64,000 nucleotides of DNA from Microbacterium sp. BK668 (lineage in GTDB: Bacteria; Actinomycetota; Actinomycetes; Actinomycetales; Microbacteriaceae), in NCBI RefSeq assembly GCF_004362195.1, contig NZ_SNWG01000001.1, positions 124,001 through 188,000 of the forward strand, given 5' to 3'. The notes under the pieces were generated by a model that worked only from the letters and a program-made list of their open reading frames with translations, did no database searches and was not told the origin of the DNA. Of the stretch, positions 16,239 to 29,440 are shown in pieces (positions within the stretch are counted from its first letter, which is position 1; each line of letters opens with the position of its first letter). The position numbers and the translations under genes are program-made.

Positions 16239-16561
16239 GTGACTCTCCGCTTCTTCGCTTCGTGAGCTCGAGGTCGGCGGACAGCCGGGCGGACAGGCCT
16301 CGTCGGCGGCCGCCGATTCGGGTTCGGCGGTCGCGGTGCGGCGAGGTCGTCGCGCGGGATGCCGCGACGTGGGGTGGGGGGATCGGCGCGTTGCCGCGCC
16401 TCGGGTCGGTGGAATCATACCCGCCGAATCTGAGGGACGGGAACGCTCCCAGAAGCGGATGCCGCAGCCTCCGCCGACCGCCGGTCCAACTCGCCGGCGG
16501 GCCTTCGTGACCCGCCGCAGCACCGCTCGCGCGCGACTGCTGCCCGTGGTGCGCGATCGGG

Positions 16562-17230
16562 TCAGCGCAGCGCGCCGACGCTCGCGAGGGCGAGCCGGAC
16601 GAGCGTGCCGCGGCCGCCCTCCATCTCGGCGGCGAGGGAGTCGGATGCCGCTTCCTCCGGCGAGAGCCACGTCACCTCGAGCGCGTCCTGGCGCGGCTCG
16701 CACGTTCCGGTCACGGGCACGACGAACGCGAGCGAGACGGCGTGCTGGCGGTCATCGTGGAACGGGCTCACACCCGGGATCGGGAAGTACTCCGCTACCG
16801 TGAACGGCACGGGCTGCGGCGGGAGAAGGGGGAAGGCCATCGGCCCGAGATCGTTCTCGAGGTGGCGGAACAGCGCGTCGCGCACCGTCTCGCCGTAGCG
16901 GACGCGACCCGACACGATCGTCCGCGTGATCTCGCCGAGCGGGGTCGCGCGCAGCAGGATCCCGACCTTCGTCACGGCGCCCATGCCGTCGGTGCGCACC
17001 GGCAGCGCCTCGACGTACAGCATCGGCAGCCGGCGGCGGGCCTCAGCGAGCTCGATGTCGGTGAGCCACGCGGGGTTGGCTGCGCTGCCGGGGGCGGGCG
17101 AGCCGAACGTCCCGTCGCCCAGCGGACTGCCCGGAACGCCGAACGACGCGCCGATGCCGCCGAGCGGATCGCGCGGGGTGCCCTCGTCGTCGCTCTCGTT
17201 GGGGTCGGGGTCTGGCGTGCGGACCGGCAT
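16562..17230 (-). CDS. NUDIX hydrolase-like family protein
   Basis: A 222-residue protein. The first 75 residues are Gly/Pro-rich and disordered. The folded part (LTDIELAEARRRLPMLYVEALPV to LVRLALASVGALR) resembles an actinobacterial NUDIX-like family (I recall DUF4916). The classical GX5EX7REUXEEXGU box is not obvious; the equivalent region is VSGRVRYGETVRDALFRHLENDLG, in which only some of the acidic positions are kept. Catalysis is therefore doubtful. I chose the ATG at 17230, six bases after TATACA. An aggagg lies only one base from the start and is too close to serve as a ribosome site, so the message may be leaderless. It diverges from the carboxylesterase gene. Confidence 0.72.
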   Translation of the reverse strand: MPVRTPDPDPNESDDEGTPRDPLGGIGASFGVPGSPLGDGTFGSPAPGSAANPAWLTDIELAEARRRLPMLYVEALPVRTDGMGAVTKVGILLRATPLGEITRTIVSGRVRYGETVRDALFRHLENDLGPMAFPLLPPQPVPFTVAEYFPIPGVSPFHDDRQHAVSLAFVVPVTGTCEPRQDALEVTWLSPEEAASDSLAAEMEGGRGTLVRLALASVGALR

Positions 17231-17309
17231 GCCTCCTGTATACCGCAGGGCCTCAGCCGCGACGGGGAGGGGCCGACCCGCGTCGGTGCAGAGTGCGAGG
17301 ATCGAGGGC

Positions 17310-17981
17310 ATGAGCGACCCGCTGGCCGGAACCCCGCACCTCGACCCCGACATCGTGCTGTGGTCCGCCGGCCCCGAGGCGCGGACCGGCCGACCGCTCC
17401 TCGTCCTGCTGCACGGCTACGGCGCCGACGAGAACGACCTCTTCGGCCTCGTCCCCTACCTTCCGGCGCAGTTCGCCGTCGCCGCCGTCCGCGCTCCGCT
17501 CACACCGCCGTGGCCGGCGCCGGGCTACTCCTGGTACCCGATCGAGGGCCTCGAGGGCCGCGATGCCGCGAGGACGACGGATGCCGCCGCCCGCCTCCTC
17601 CACTGGCTCGACGTCGTCGCTCCCGCGCCGACGCCGGTCGGCCTCCTCGGCTTCTCGCAGGGCGGGGCGGTGTCGCTGCAGGCGATGCGGCTGGCTCCCG
17701 ACCGGCTCGCCTTCGTCGTGAACCTCTCGGGGTATGCGACGCCCGGCGATCTGCCCGGCGACGCCGCGCTCGCCGAGCGGAGGCCCCCGGTCTTCTGGGG
17801 CCGAGGGACGAACGACGACGTCATCCCCGAGTTCCTCGTCGCGCACACCGTCGAGTGGCTGCCGGCGCACGTCGACCTCAGCGGCCGCGTCTACCAGGGC
17901 CTCACGCACAGCGTCTCGGAGGCGGAGCTCGCCGACGTCCGCGCCTTCCTCGACAAGCAGCTCGAAGCGCTGACCGCCTGA
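17310..17981 (+). CDS. Carboxylesterase / phospholipase-type alpha/beta hydrolase
   Basis: A 223-residue serine hydrolase of the small carboxylesterase II/acyl-protein thioesterase group. The oxyanion segment LLHGYGADENDLF is followed by the nucleophile elbow GFSQGGAVSLQ (serine near residue 116), the acid in GTNDDVIP, and the histidine in GLTHSVSEAEL near the C terminus, so the triad is complete. These cytoplasmic enzymes hydrolyse short-chain esters or lysophospholipids. The start has a GAGGAT box about seven bases upstream and a weak gagg, so it may be leaderless. The stop codon lies 28 bases before the -10 box assigned to the downstream ABC-F leader. Confidence 0.88.
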   Translation: MSDPLAGTPHLDPDIVLWSAGPEARTGRPLLVLLHGYGADENDLFGLVPYLPAQFAVAAVRAPLTPPWPAPGYSWYPIEGLEGRDAARTTDAAARLLHWLDVVAPAPTPVGLLGFSQGGAVSLQAMRLAPDRLAFVVNLSGYATPGDLPGDAALAERRPPVFWGRGTNDDVIPEFLVAHTVEWLPAHVDLSGRVYQGLTHSVSEAELADVRAFLDKQLEALTA

Positions 17982-18008
17982 CCCATTCCTCATTCAGAAG
18001 AGGTCCGG

Positions 18009-18252
18009 TATGATGGCGCGGTCCTTGTCCCGAGTGTGAGGAAAGACGTTGACGGAGATCTTCGCGACCGCGCTGTGACCACGCGCTGATCCGTCGATCC
18101 CTCGGTCCGTCATCCCGGACGCCTCGACGCGAGTCCGCGCCACCGATCCGCGCTGACCCGTCGACCTCCGCCGCCTCCTCGGCTCCGGCATCCTTCCCGG
18201 ACCCGCCCGCGGCCCTCCCGGTGTCAGTGCATCCACGACACCGAGGAGACTC
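18009..18252 (+). promoter_or_regulatory. ABC-F gene promoter and possible attenuator leader
   Basis: A TATGAT -10 box (18009-18014) is followed by a 240-base untranslated leader, unusually long beside the mostly leaderless genes around it. It holds a 9-codon open frame (18049-18078), direct near-repeats (gcgctgatccgtcga and gcgctgacccgtcga, starting near 18085 and 18150), and a hairpin with 7-bp arms (18219-18225 and 18237-18243). That hairpin abuts the ribosome site aggag (18244-18248) of the ABC-F gene. Antibiotic-resistance ABC-F genes are often controlled by ribosome stalling on such leaders. That this one works so is inference. Confidence 0.5.
18049..18078 (+). CDS. Putative 9-residue leader peptide
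   Basis: TTG start with a ribosome site (gagga, 18038-18042) six bases upstream, encoding MTEIFATAL and ending in TGA. It lies in the long leader of the ABC-F gene, where drug-induced stalling on a short peptide could free the downstream ribosome site. The peptide itself is too short for homology evidence. Confidence 0.45.
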   Translation: MTEIFATAL

Positions 18253-19917
18253 ATGCCCGCTTCCACCTTCACCCCCTCCGTCGTCCTCGACGACGTCACC
18301 TTCACGTGGCCCGACGGCTCGATCGCCCTCGCGGGCGTCTCCGGCACGTTCGGCTCCGGTCGCACGGGCCTGGTCGGCCGCAACGGCTCCGGCAAGTCGA
18401 CGCTGCTCCGGCTCATCGCGGGCGATCTCACGCCCGATCGCGGGCACGTGACGAGGCTCGAGGATGCCGCGTACCTGCCCCAGCGCCTGACGCTGGACGT
18501 CGACCGGCCCGTCGCCGAGCTGCTCGGCGTCGCGGCTCCGCTCGCCGCCCTCCGGGCGATCGAGTCCGGCGATCCGGACCCGGCCCACTTCGACGCCGTC
18601 GGTGCGGACTGGGACGTCGAGGCGCGCTCGCATGCCGCGCTGGCCGAAGCGGGCCTCGCCCCCGCGATGCTCGAGCGGCGCGTCGGCGAGCTCTCGGGCG
18701 GCGAGGCGGTGCTGACGGCGATCGCCGGCATCCGCCTGCGCGGCGCACCGGTGACGCTGCTCGACGAGCCGACGAACAACCTGGACCGCGACGCCCGCAG
18801 CCGCCTGTACGACATGGTGCGCGCATGGCGGGGCGCGCTCGTCGTGGTGAGCCACGACACCGCGCTGCTGGAGCTCATGGACGACACGGCCGAGCTGTAC
18901 GACAGCGAGCTGTCGACCTTCGGCGGCCCGTACTCCGAGTGGCGCGCATGGCTGGATGCCGAGCAGGGCGCCGCCCGCCAGGCCGAGCGTGCCGCCGGAC
19001 AGCTCGTCAAGCGCGAGAAGCGCGAGCGGATCGAGGCCGAGTCGAAACTGGCCAAGCGCCTCGCGATGGGACGCAAGGCGCAGCTCGAGAAGCGCGTGCC
19101 GCCCATCGTCGCCGGCGGGCTCTCGCGGGCCGCCCAGGTCTCGGCGGGCAGACTCCGCGGCGAGAAGGCCGATCGCGAGGCTTCCGCCCGCCAGGCGCTC
19201 GCTGCCGCGGAAGGCCGCGTGCGCGACGACGAGTCGATGCACGTCGACCTGCCCGACCCGGGCGTCCCCGCCGGGCGTCGCATCGCGACGATCGGCGACG
19301 GCACCCGCTCGTGGGTCCTCCAGGGCCCGGAGCGCGTCGCCCTCGTAGGGCCGAACGGCGCCGGGAAGACGACGCTCCTCGAGCGGCTCGTCCGGTCGGC
19401 TCTGCACAACTCCGTCGATTCCGTCCGGATCGGAGCCGAGTCGCCCGATTCCGCCTCGACGGGGTCGGATCGAAGGAGTCATGCAGACGCCGTGGCGCAC
19501 ACCGACCGGGTCGGGTACCTTCCGCAGCGCATCGACGGGCTCCGGGACGAAGCATCTGTCGTCGAGAACGTCGCCGCCGCCGCGCCGGGCGTTCCGACGC
19601 CGGAGCTGCGGAACCGCCTCGCGCGCTTCCTCATCCGGGGGGATGCCGCGACACGGCCGGTCGCGACGCTCTCCGGCGGGGAGCGCTTCCGCGTCGCGCT
19701 GGCGCGGCTGCTGCTGGCCGACCCGCCGCCGCAGCTGCTCGTGCTCGACGAGCCCACCAACAACCTCGATCTGGACACGGTCGACCGGCTCGTCGAGGCG
19801 CTGTCGGCGTACCGCGGGGCCGTCGTCGTCGTGAGCCACGACGACGCCTTCCTCGGCCGGCTCGGCGTCGACCTCGTGCTCGAACTCGGGCGCGACGGAC
19901 GCCTCGCCGAGGTATGA
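18253..19917 (+). CDS. ABC-F family ATPase (ribosome protection type)
   Basis: A 554-residue protein with two ABC ATPase domains and no membrane segment, as in ABC-F proteins that act on the ribosome and often protect it from macrolide, lincosamide or pleuromutilin drugs. Domain 1 has Walker [10 protein letters not shown], signature LSGGEAVL and Walker [13 protein letters not shown]. Domain 2 has Walker [10 protein letters not shown] (about residue 366), [13 protein letters not shown] and [11 protein letters not shown]. The charged linker ([21 protein letters not shown]) fits the P-site interaction motif. Between Walker A and the YLPQ of domain 2 an extra stretch of about 29 residues (384-412) is encoded by a diverged copy of the palindromic element seen at 13354-13440. 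The start follows a hairpin and an aggag site. Confidence 0.9.
   Translation: MPASTFTPSVVLDDVTFTWPDGSIALAGVSGTFGSGRTGLVGRNGSGKSTLLRLIAGDLTPDRGHVTRLEDAAYLPQRLTLDVDRPVAELLGVAAPLAALRAIESGDPDPAHFDAVGADWDVEARSHAALAEAGLAPAMLERRVGELSGGEAVLTAIAGIRLRGAPVTLLDEPTNNLDRDARSRLYDMVRAWRGALVVVSHDTALLELMDDTAELYDSELSTFGGPYSEWRAWLDAEQGAARQAERAAGQLVKREKRERIEAESKLAKRLAMGRKAQLEKRVPPIVAGGLSRAAQVSAGRLRGEKADREASARQALAAAEGRVRDDESMHVDLPDPGVPAGRRIATIGDGTRSWVLQGPERVALVGPNGAGKTTLLERLVRSALHNSVDSVRIGAESPDSASTGSDRRSHADAVAHTDRVGYLPQRIDGLRDEASVVENVAAAAPGVPTPELRNRLARFLIRGDAATRPVATLSGGERFRVALARLLLADPPPQLLVLDEPTNNLDLDTVDRLVEALSAYRGAVVVVSHDDAFLGRLGVDLVLELGRDGRLAEV
19402..19486. repeat. Palindromic element captured inside the ABC-F gene
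   Basis: Starts ctgcacaactccgtcgattc and ends gaaggagtcatgcag. Arms of 17 bases match as inverted repeats with three mismatches. Size (85 bp) and left end match the intergenic element at 13354-13440. Here it is read through in frame and supplies about 29 residues (LHNSVDSV to RRSHADA) of the second ATPase domain. Confidence 0.75.
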
Positions 19918-19956
19918 CGTCTACCGGTGCGAGGACCTTCGGGGCAGGATGGTCGC

Positions 19957-20142
19957 ATGCCCGAGCTCGTTCGCCCCCGCACCGGACGCGTCCTCGGCGG
20001 CGTCTGCGTCGCGATCGCCAATCGCTTCGACATGAGCCCCGTCGTCATCCGCATCGTGATGGTCGGCTCGGTCGTCTTCTTCGGCCTGTCGATCTGGCTC
20101 TATCTGCTGCTGTGGCTTCTCATCCCGCTCGCGCGGGACTGA
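19957..20142 (+). CDS. PspC domain protein
   Basis: A 61-residue membrane protein that is essentially one PspC domain: RTGRVLGGVCVAIANRFDMSPVVIRIVMVGSV, followed by one or two membrane helices (FFGLSIWLYLLLWLLIPLA). PspC in enterobacteria is a membrane sensor of the phage-shock response. Small single-domain actinobacterial forms are common beside other stress genes, but their partners are unknown. The ATG at 19957 has a CAGGAT box six bases upstream, so the message may be leaderless; a longer in-frame ATG at 19927 adds a non-conserved leader. It lies 39 bases after the ABC-F stop. Confidence 0.85.
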   Translation: MPELVRPRTGRVLGGVCVAIANRFDMSPVVIRIVMVGSVVFFGLSIWLYLLLWLLIPLARD

Positions 20143-20257
20143 CGCCCGCCCGAAGCCGCCGCCCGCGTCCCTCCACTGCCGAGGAATGCTCTCTCCACCA
20201 GGAGAAAGTTCTCATCTGACCGCCCTCGATGTCGGAGGTGTCGGGAAGGATGGAGGG

Positions 20258-25271
<5,014 letters not shown>

Positions 25272-25279
<8 letters not shown>

Positions 25280-26045
25280 GGGCGACACCGTCTTCCGCGC
25301 CGCCCGGCGGCTGAACGAGGCGCTGGCCGGCTCGGAGGTCACCCGCTTCGAGCTGCGCGTTCCCCAGGCGGCGACCGTCGACCTTCGCGGCGAGGTGGTG
25401 CACGACGTGGTCTCGCGCGGCAAGCACCTGCTCCACCGCATCGGCGAGTGGACCCTGCACTCGCACCTCAAGATGGAGGGTGAGTGGCACGTGTACCGCC
25501 CGGGGGAGCGCTGGCGCGCGCCCGCGTTCAAGGCGCGGGCAGTGATCGGCACGGCCCGCGCCGAGACCGTCGGCTTCGACCTCGCCGACATCGAAGTGGT
25601 CCCGACCCGCGAGGAGGGCCGGCTCGTCGACCACCTCGGTCCCGACCCGCTCTCGGACGCGTGGGATCCGGCCGAGGCCGCCCGCCGGTTCGGGGCCGAC
25701 TCTAGAGCCGCGCACGTCGCGATCCAGGATCAGCGCAACATCGCCGGCTTCGGCAACGAGTATGCCAACGAGATCCTGTTCGTGCGCGGCATCCTTCCCA
25801 CCCGTCCCGCAACCGAGACCGATGCCGCGGCCGTCGTGGATCTCGGGGCGCGGATGATCCGGGCCAACCGCGACCGCTCGGGCCGCACCTTCACGGGCGA
25901 CGCGCGCCCGGGGCGGGCGACGTGGGTGTACCGCCGCGAGGGCCGCCCGTGCCGGCGCTGCGGGACGACGATCCTCGGCAGCACCCTCGGCGCCGACCCC
26001 ACGCGCGAGCGCATCGTCTTCTGGTGCCCGAACTGCCAGCGCTGA
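25272..26045 (+). CDS. nei: Fpg/Nei family DNA glycosylase (endonuclease VIII-like)
   Basis: A 257-residue DNA repair glycosylase/AP-lyase. The catalytic proline and glutamate are at positions 2 and 3 (PEGDTVFRAARRL), the pattern of Nei rather than Fpg. The helix-two-turn-helix segment is IQDQRNIAGFGNEYANEILF, and a C-terminal zinc finger is complete (CRRCG and CPNC). It excises oxidised pyrimidines and cuts the strand. The start at 25272 overlaps the lhr stop by eight bases, so the two are co-translated. The lhr-nei order is also found in mycobacteria (Rv3296-Rv3297), supporting a joint DNA-damage role. An upstream in-frame ATG at 25251 would displace the catalytic proline. Confidence 0.95.
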
Positions 26046-26191
26046 CCTCCACGTGCTGACGCGACGTCCTGCCGGGGTTATCGCATGCGCTCGCGCAATC
26101 CGCAAGCGTCTAGGTGACGAATAGAGGTATGAGGCCCAATAGGGGCAGAGGTCATGCACGGGAATGAATTTCCGGGCATTCGGGTTATTCC

Positions 26192-26197
26192 TATGCT
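26192..26197 (+). promoter_or_regulatory. Candidate -10 box before the hexapeptide-repeat gene
   Basis: TATGCT, with only a weak -35 match (tttccg at 26169-26174, 17-base spacer). A small inverted repeat (gaatg ... cattc, 26162-26181) overlaps it. The ribosome site ggagggg precedes the GTG at 26228. This 180-base region is visibly lower in GC than its surroundings. Confidence 0.4.
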
Positions 26198-26227
26198 CGG
26201 CGCCATCCGGCGCTGCAGGAGGGGACA

Positions 26228-26635
26228 GTGGGCAAGAACTACATCGACATCGAGAACGACCGCGGTGAGACCCTGCGCTATCGGAAGCACGCCAACGGCC
26301 GTGGCTTGATCGCGCACGGCGCGAAGGTGCACCCGAGCGCCGTGGTCGAAGCGGGAGCGTATGTCGAGCCGGGCGTCCAGATCGCCGCGGGGGCACATGT
26401 CGGTCGTGGAGTGTGGGTCGAGAGCGACGCCGTCATCGGCCCGGAGGCCGACATCGCTCCCCACGCGCACATCGGCGCCGGAGCCGCCATCGGCGCCGGG
26501 GCGAAGATCGGCGTGCGCACGCAGGTAGGGCGCGAGGCTCGCGTCGCGGTGGGCTCGCTCATCGGCGACGACGAGACCATCGGCGACGGCGAGCGCGTCG
26601 CCACCGACCGACGCGGACTGCGTCTGGCGGCCTGA
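26228..26635 (+). CDS. Left-handed beta-helix (hexapeptide repeat) protein
   Basis: A 135-residue protein. After a 28-residue start (KNYIDIENDRGETLRYRKH) it consists of about twelve hexapeptide turns of the (I/V)GxGxx type: VHPSAVVEAGAYVEPGVQ, VGRGVWVESDAVIGPEADI and so on. These build the left-handed beta helix of LpxA/gamma-carbonic-anhydrase-like proteins. It lacks the acyltransferase histidine context and the loop insertions of known enzymes, and it is too short for a full acyl- or nucleotidyltransferase, so function is open. GTG start with a strong ggagggg site. A stem-loop with a T-rich tail follows. Confidence 0.8.
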   Translation: MGKNYIDIENDRGETLRYRKHANGRGLIAHGAKVHPSAVVEAGAYVEPGVQIAAGAHVGRGVWVESDAVIGPEADIAPHAHIGAGAAIGAGAKIGVRTQVGREARVAVGSLIGDDETIGDGERVATDRRGLRLAA

Positions 26636-26647
26636 CCGGCGCGACCC

Positions 26648-26680
26648 AGCCGGGCTCTGTCTCAGGGCCCGGCTTTCGTT
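26648..26680 (+). terminator. Intrinsic terminator
   Basis: An 8-bp perfect stem (agccgggc at 26648-26655 and gcccggct at 26667-26674) with an 11-base loop, followed by ttcgtt. It starts 13 bases after the stop of the hexapeptide-repeat gene and is the clearest Rho-independent terminator in the window. Confidence 0.75.
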
Positions 26681-26760
26681 CGCCCTCCGCGCCCCCGGGC
26701 ACCCCGCCGCCGCGCGACGAGCGCCGCCGGAGTGTCAGCACCGCCCCCTAGGATCGCCGC

Positions 26761-27333
26761 GTGACCACGCGCGTGCTGATCGCCGTTCTCGTGCTCGTCG
26801 TCGCCGGCGGAGTGGCCTGGTGGTACGGCATGCGCGACGAGGCGACGGTCGCCCCGTCCGCCTCCGCGGCCCCGACCGCGCCGGCGGCGATGCCCGCGCC
26901 GCCGGACGAGGCGTTCCGCATGACGGTCGAGTCCGTCCACGACGGCGACACCCTCCGCGCGCACGTCGACGCGCCCAACCGGGTCGTCACCGACCTGTCG
27001 TCGACGCGCGTGCGTCTGCTCGGCGTCGACACCCCGGAGATCTCGCCGGAGCCCGAATGCTGGAGCGCAGAGGCGACGGCGCGGCTCGCGGAGCTGACGC
27101 CGCCCGGGTCGACGATCTGGGTCGCTCCCGACGTCGAGCCGCTCGACCGGTACGGCCGCCACCTGCTCTACGTCTGGACCCCGGACGGGCGCTTCGTGAA
27201 CGGGGAGCTGGTCGCGCGCGGCGACGCCCGCACGGAGGTCTACGCGCCGAACACGCTGCACGAGCCGCTGCTGCGCAGCCTCGAAGCGGGCGCCCACGCA
27301 GCATCCTCCGGGCGGTGGGGCGCGTGCGGCTGA
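26761..27333 (+). CDS. Thermonuclease-like (SNase) exported protein
   Basis: A 190-residue protein with an N-terminal membrane anchor or signal (VLIAVLVLVVAGGVAWWYG, residues 5-23), an Ala/Pro linker, and an SNase-like OB-fold domain. Family motifs are VESVHDGDTLRAHV, VRLLGVDTPE with the calcium-binding aspartate, and DRYGRHLLYVW with the catalytic arginine position. The first catalytic arginine (of the staphylococcal enzyme) sits in STRVRLLG, and a glutamate follows in DTPEISPEPE. It would cut extracellular or periplasm-like DNA/RNA with calcium. The GTG is preceded by TAGGAT (26749-26754) at six bases, so the message is probably leaderless. Confidence 0.85.
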   Translation: MTTRVLIAVLVLVVAGGVAWWYGMRDEATVAPSASAAPTAPAAMPAPPDEAFRMTVESVHDGDTLRAHVDAPNRVVTDLSSTRVRLLGVDTPEISPEPECWSAEATARLAELTPPGSTIWVAPDVEPLDRYGRHLLYVWTPDGRFVNGELVARGDARTEVYAPNTLHEPLLRSLEAGAHAASSGRWGACG

Positions 27334-27402
27334 CCTCCACGCCGAGCACGAGCCTTCGGCGCCACGCTCGTCGGCCGCCCGCAGTAGACCGACCGCTCGC
27401 CC

Positions 27403-27801
27403 TCAGGCGAAGAGGAAGAGCACGAATCCGACGAGCGGCAGCGTGCCCTGGATCAGCGCCGCTCGCAGGTACTTCGACCCGGTCGTCGTCAGGACGAGCG
27501 CCGCCCCGACCATCGAGCCGAGGCTGAAGAGCACGAGCGTGCGACCCGCGACATCCGCGACGGTGTCGGGGCCACCGGCCCAGAACAGCACGAGCCCGAT
27601 GACGACGCCGACGGCGAGGAAGAGGTTGTAGAAGCCCTGGTTGTAGGCCATCGGCTTCGTCGCATCAGCCGTCGCCTGATCGGCGACGCCGAAGCGCCTC
27701 CACACTCGCGGCTGCGTCCACTGCACGCTCTCCATGACGAAGATGTACACGTGCAGGAGGGCCGCGAGGGCCGCGAACACCGTCGCGAGGATGGCCACCA
27801 T
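27403..27801 (-). CDS. DUF1304 family membrane protein
   Basis: A 132-residue integral membrane protein with four predicted helices: ILATVFAALAALLHVYIFVME, FYNLFLAVGVVIGLVLFWA, TLVLFSLGSMVGAALVLT and a final TLPLVGFVLFLFA. The first helix ends in a family-typical HVYIFVMES, followed by QWTQPRVWRRFG and the conserved NQGFYNLFLA. These are DUF1304 hallmarks; the function is unknown. The longer open frame in this region runs back through the divergent neighbour and is discarded. A TATCGT box six bases before the ATG at 27801 suggests leaderless expression. It diverges from the LysR-domain gene with 33 bases between starts. Confidence 0.88.
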   Translation of the reverse strand: MVAILATVFAALAALLHVYIFVMESVQWTQPRVWRRFGVADQATADATKPMAYNQGFYNLFLAVGVVIGLVLFWAGGPDTVADVAGRTLVLFSLGSMVGAALVLTTTGSKYLRAALIQGTLPLVGFVLFLFA

Positions 27802-27834
27802 GACCGAACGATAGCGCCCGGCTACTCTGGCGGC

Positions 27835-28587
27835 ATGGCGAAGAGCGGCGGTTCGCGAGGCGCGCCCCGGCACGGGAAGGGCGGCCGGAAGGCGGATGCC
27901 TCGTCCCCGCGCCGCGGCGGCGGGCGCGCTCGCTCGGCGCGGTCCTCGACCGCCGCTCGTCCGACCCCTCGTGCTGAGCCGGCGGCGCCCGAGCCGACGC
28001 GCTTCGTCCTCGGCGCGATGCCCGGCGCGACACCCGGGAGATGGATCGACACCTGGCGCGAGCGGATGCCGCATGTCGAGCTCGAGCTGCGACCGGTGGA
28101 GGTCGCGCACCAGCGCGAGGAGCTGCTGTCGGGCGAGGTCGATGCGGCGCTGGTCCGCCTGCCCCTGGACGCGGACGGGCTCCACGTCATCCCCCTCTAC
28201 GAGGAGCAGGCCGTCGTGGTCGTGTCGAAGGTCTCCCACCTGACGGCGGCGGACGAGCTCGACCTGGGCGACCTCGAGGGCGAGGTCGTCCTCACGCCCG
28301 CCGACGACGTCCTCGGCTTCACGGTGCCCGGGGCGGTCGCGCCGGTCTTCGAGGCGCCCGCCACGACGGCCGACGCCATCGCGACGGTCGCCGCCGGGGT
28401 CGGTGCCGTGATCGTGCCGATGTCGTTGGCGCGGCTGCACCAGCGGCGGGACGCGGCATCCATCCCTCTCCGCGACGGACCCGCCTCGCAGGTGGCCCTC
28501 GCATGGCCTGCCGCCCGCACGACGCCGCACGTGGAGGTGTTCGTCGGGATCGTCCGAGGGCGCACGGCCAACTCGTCCCGCACGTGA
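27835..28587 (+). CDS. LysR-type substrate-binding domain protein without HTH
   Basis: A 250-residue protein in which residues about 65-245 form a LysR effector domain: RFVLGAMPGATPGRWIDTW, HVELELRPVEVAHQREELLSGEVDAALVRLP, GEVVLTPADDV and TTADAIATVAAGVGAVIVPMSLA all fit the periplasmic-binding-like fold. The winged-helix DNA-binding domain that starts every true LysR regulator is missing. In its place is a 60-residue Lys/Arg/Ser-rich tail (GGSRGAPRHGKGGRKADAS). It may bind nucleic acid through the basic tail, act as a ligand-dependent partner, or be a relict. The ATG at 27835 has TACTCT six bases upstream, a leaderless signal. Confidence 0.82.
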   Translation: MAKSGGSRGAPRHGKGGRKADASSPRRGGGRARSARSSTAARPTPRAEPAAPEPTRFVLGAMPGATPGRWIDTWRERMPHVELELRPVEVAHQREELLSGEVDAALVRLPLDADGLHVIPLYEEQAVVVVSKVSHLTAADELDLGDLEGEVVLTPADDVLGFTVPGAVAPVFEAPATTADAIATVAAGVGAVIVPMSLARLHQRRDAASIPLRDGPASQVALAWPAARTTPHVEVFVGIVRGRTANSSRT

Positions 28588-28678
28588 CCTCCGCGCGAGG
28601 CTATCGGGCGCGCGGCCTTCGCGGCGGATCGTGACGCTGAGACCGCCCCGTGCGGAACGCGGCGCCTAGACTTCCGGC

Positions 28679-29428
28679 ATGACGCGTGCCCCGCTGCTCT
28701 ACGTGTGCGTGCGCCCACAGCAGGGCGCCGCGGCCGCCGAGTACGAGTCGTTCCGCCAGGCGATGCGCCTCGACGAGTCGCAGCTCGCCCAGCACGACCT
28801 CGTGCGGGCCCCGCTCCCCGCCGACGTGTTCGACCGCTACAGCGGCTTCCTCGTGGGGGGCAGCCCCTTCAACGCGACGGACCCGGAGTCCACCAAGACC
28901 GACGTCCAGCGGCGCCTCGAGAAGGACCTGACCACGATCGCCGAGCGCGCCGTGACCGCGACGACGGCGGCACTCTTCACGTGCTACGGCATCGGCGTCG
29001 TCACCAGGTATCTCGGCGGCGAGGTGAGCCGCGCGTACCCCGAGGACACCGGGCCGACCGCCGTCGAGGTCACCCGCGACGGTGCGGCCGATCCGCTCTT
29101 CGGCGAGCTCGCGACGCGGTTCTCTGCTCTCACCGCGCACAAGGAGGGCTCCGCGGAGCCGCCGCCGGGCGGCGTGCTGCTCGCGGCGAACGAGGGATGC
29201 CCCGTCCAGGCGTACCGCGTCGGCGAGACCCTCTACGCGACGCAGTTCCATCCCGAGCCGACGCCGCGGGCGTTCACGCAGCGCATGGCCGTGTACCGGG
29301 ACGACGGCTACTTCGCCGCGCACGACTACGAGCGGATCGCGACGCAGGTGCTCGCAGCATCCGTCACCGAGCCGGTGCGGCTGCTGCGCGGCTTCGCCCG
29401 CCGGTTCGGCCCCGAGACCCCGCACTGA
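28679..29428 (+). CDS. Class I glutamine amidotransferase-like protein
   Basis: A 249-residue single-domain GATase1. The nucleophile cysteine is in FTCYGIGVV (about residue 102) and the histidine-glutamate pair is in YATQFHPEP (about residue 193), so the triad is complete. This resembles GuaA-type amidotransferase domains that occur alone and may hydrolyse gamma-glutamyl compounds (PuuD-like) or serve an unknown synthetase. The early loop GFLVGGSPFNATDPE carries the GGSPF oxyanion-type motif. The start has TAGACT (28667-28672) six bases upstream and no ribosome site. It converges on the small gene at 29441. Confidence 0.87.
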   Translation: MTRAPLLYVCVRPQQGAAAAEYESFRQAMRLDESQLAQHDLVRAPLPADVFDRYSGFLVGGSPFNATDPESTKTDVQRRLEKDLTTIAERAVTATTAALFTCYGIGVVTRYLGGEVSRAYPEDTGPTAVEVTRDGAADPLFGELATRFSALTAHKEGSAEPPPGGVLLAANEGCPVQAYRVGETLYATQFHPEPTPRAFTQRMAVYRDDGYFAAHDYERIATQVLAASVTEPVRLLRGFARRFGPETPH

Positions 29429-29440
29429 CTCGCCGACGGG

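Noticed and set aside
16239..16703. N-terminal extension of the DivIVA-like protein
   Set aside because: Arg/Pro-rich translation with no homology; a ribosome site and a family-like N terminus are present at 16238.
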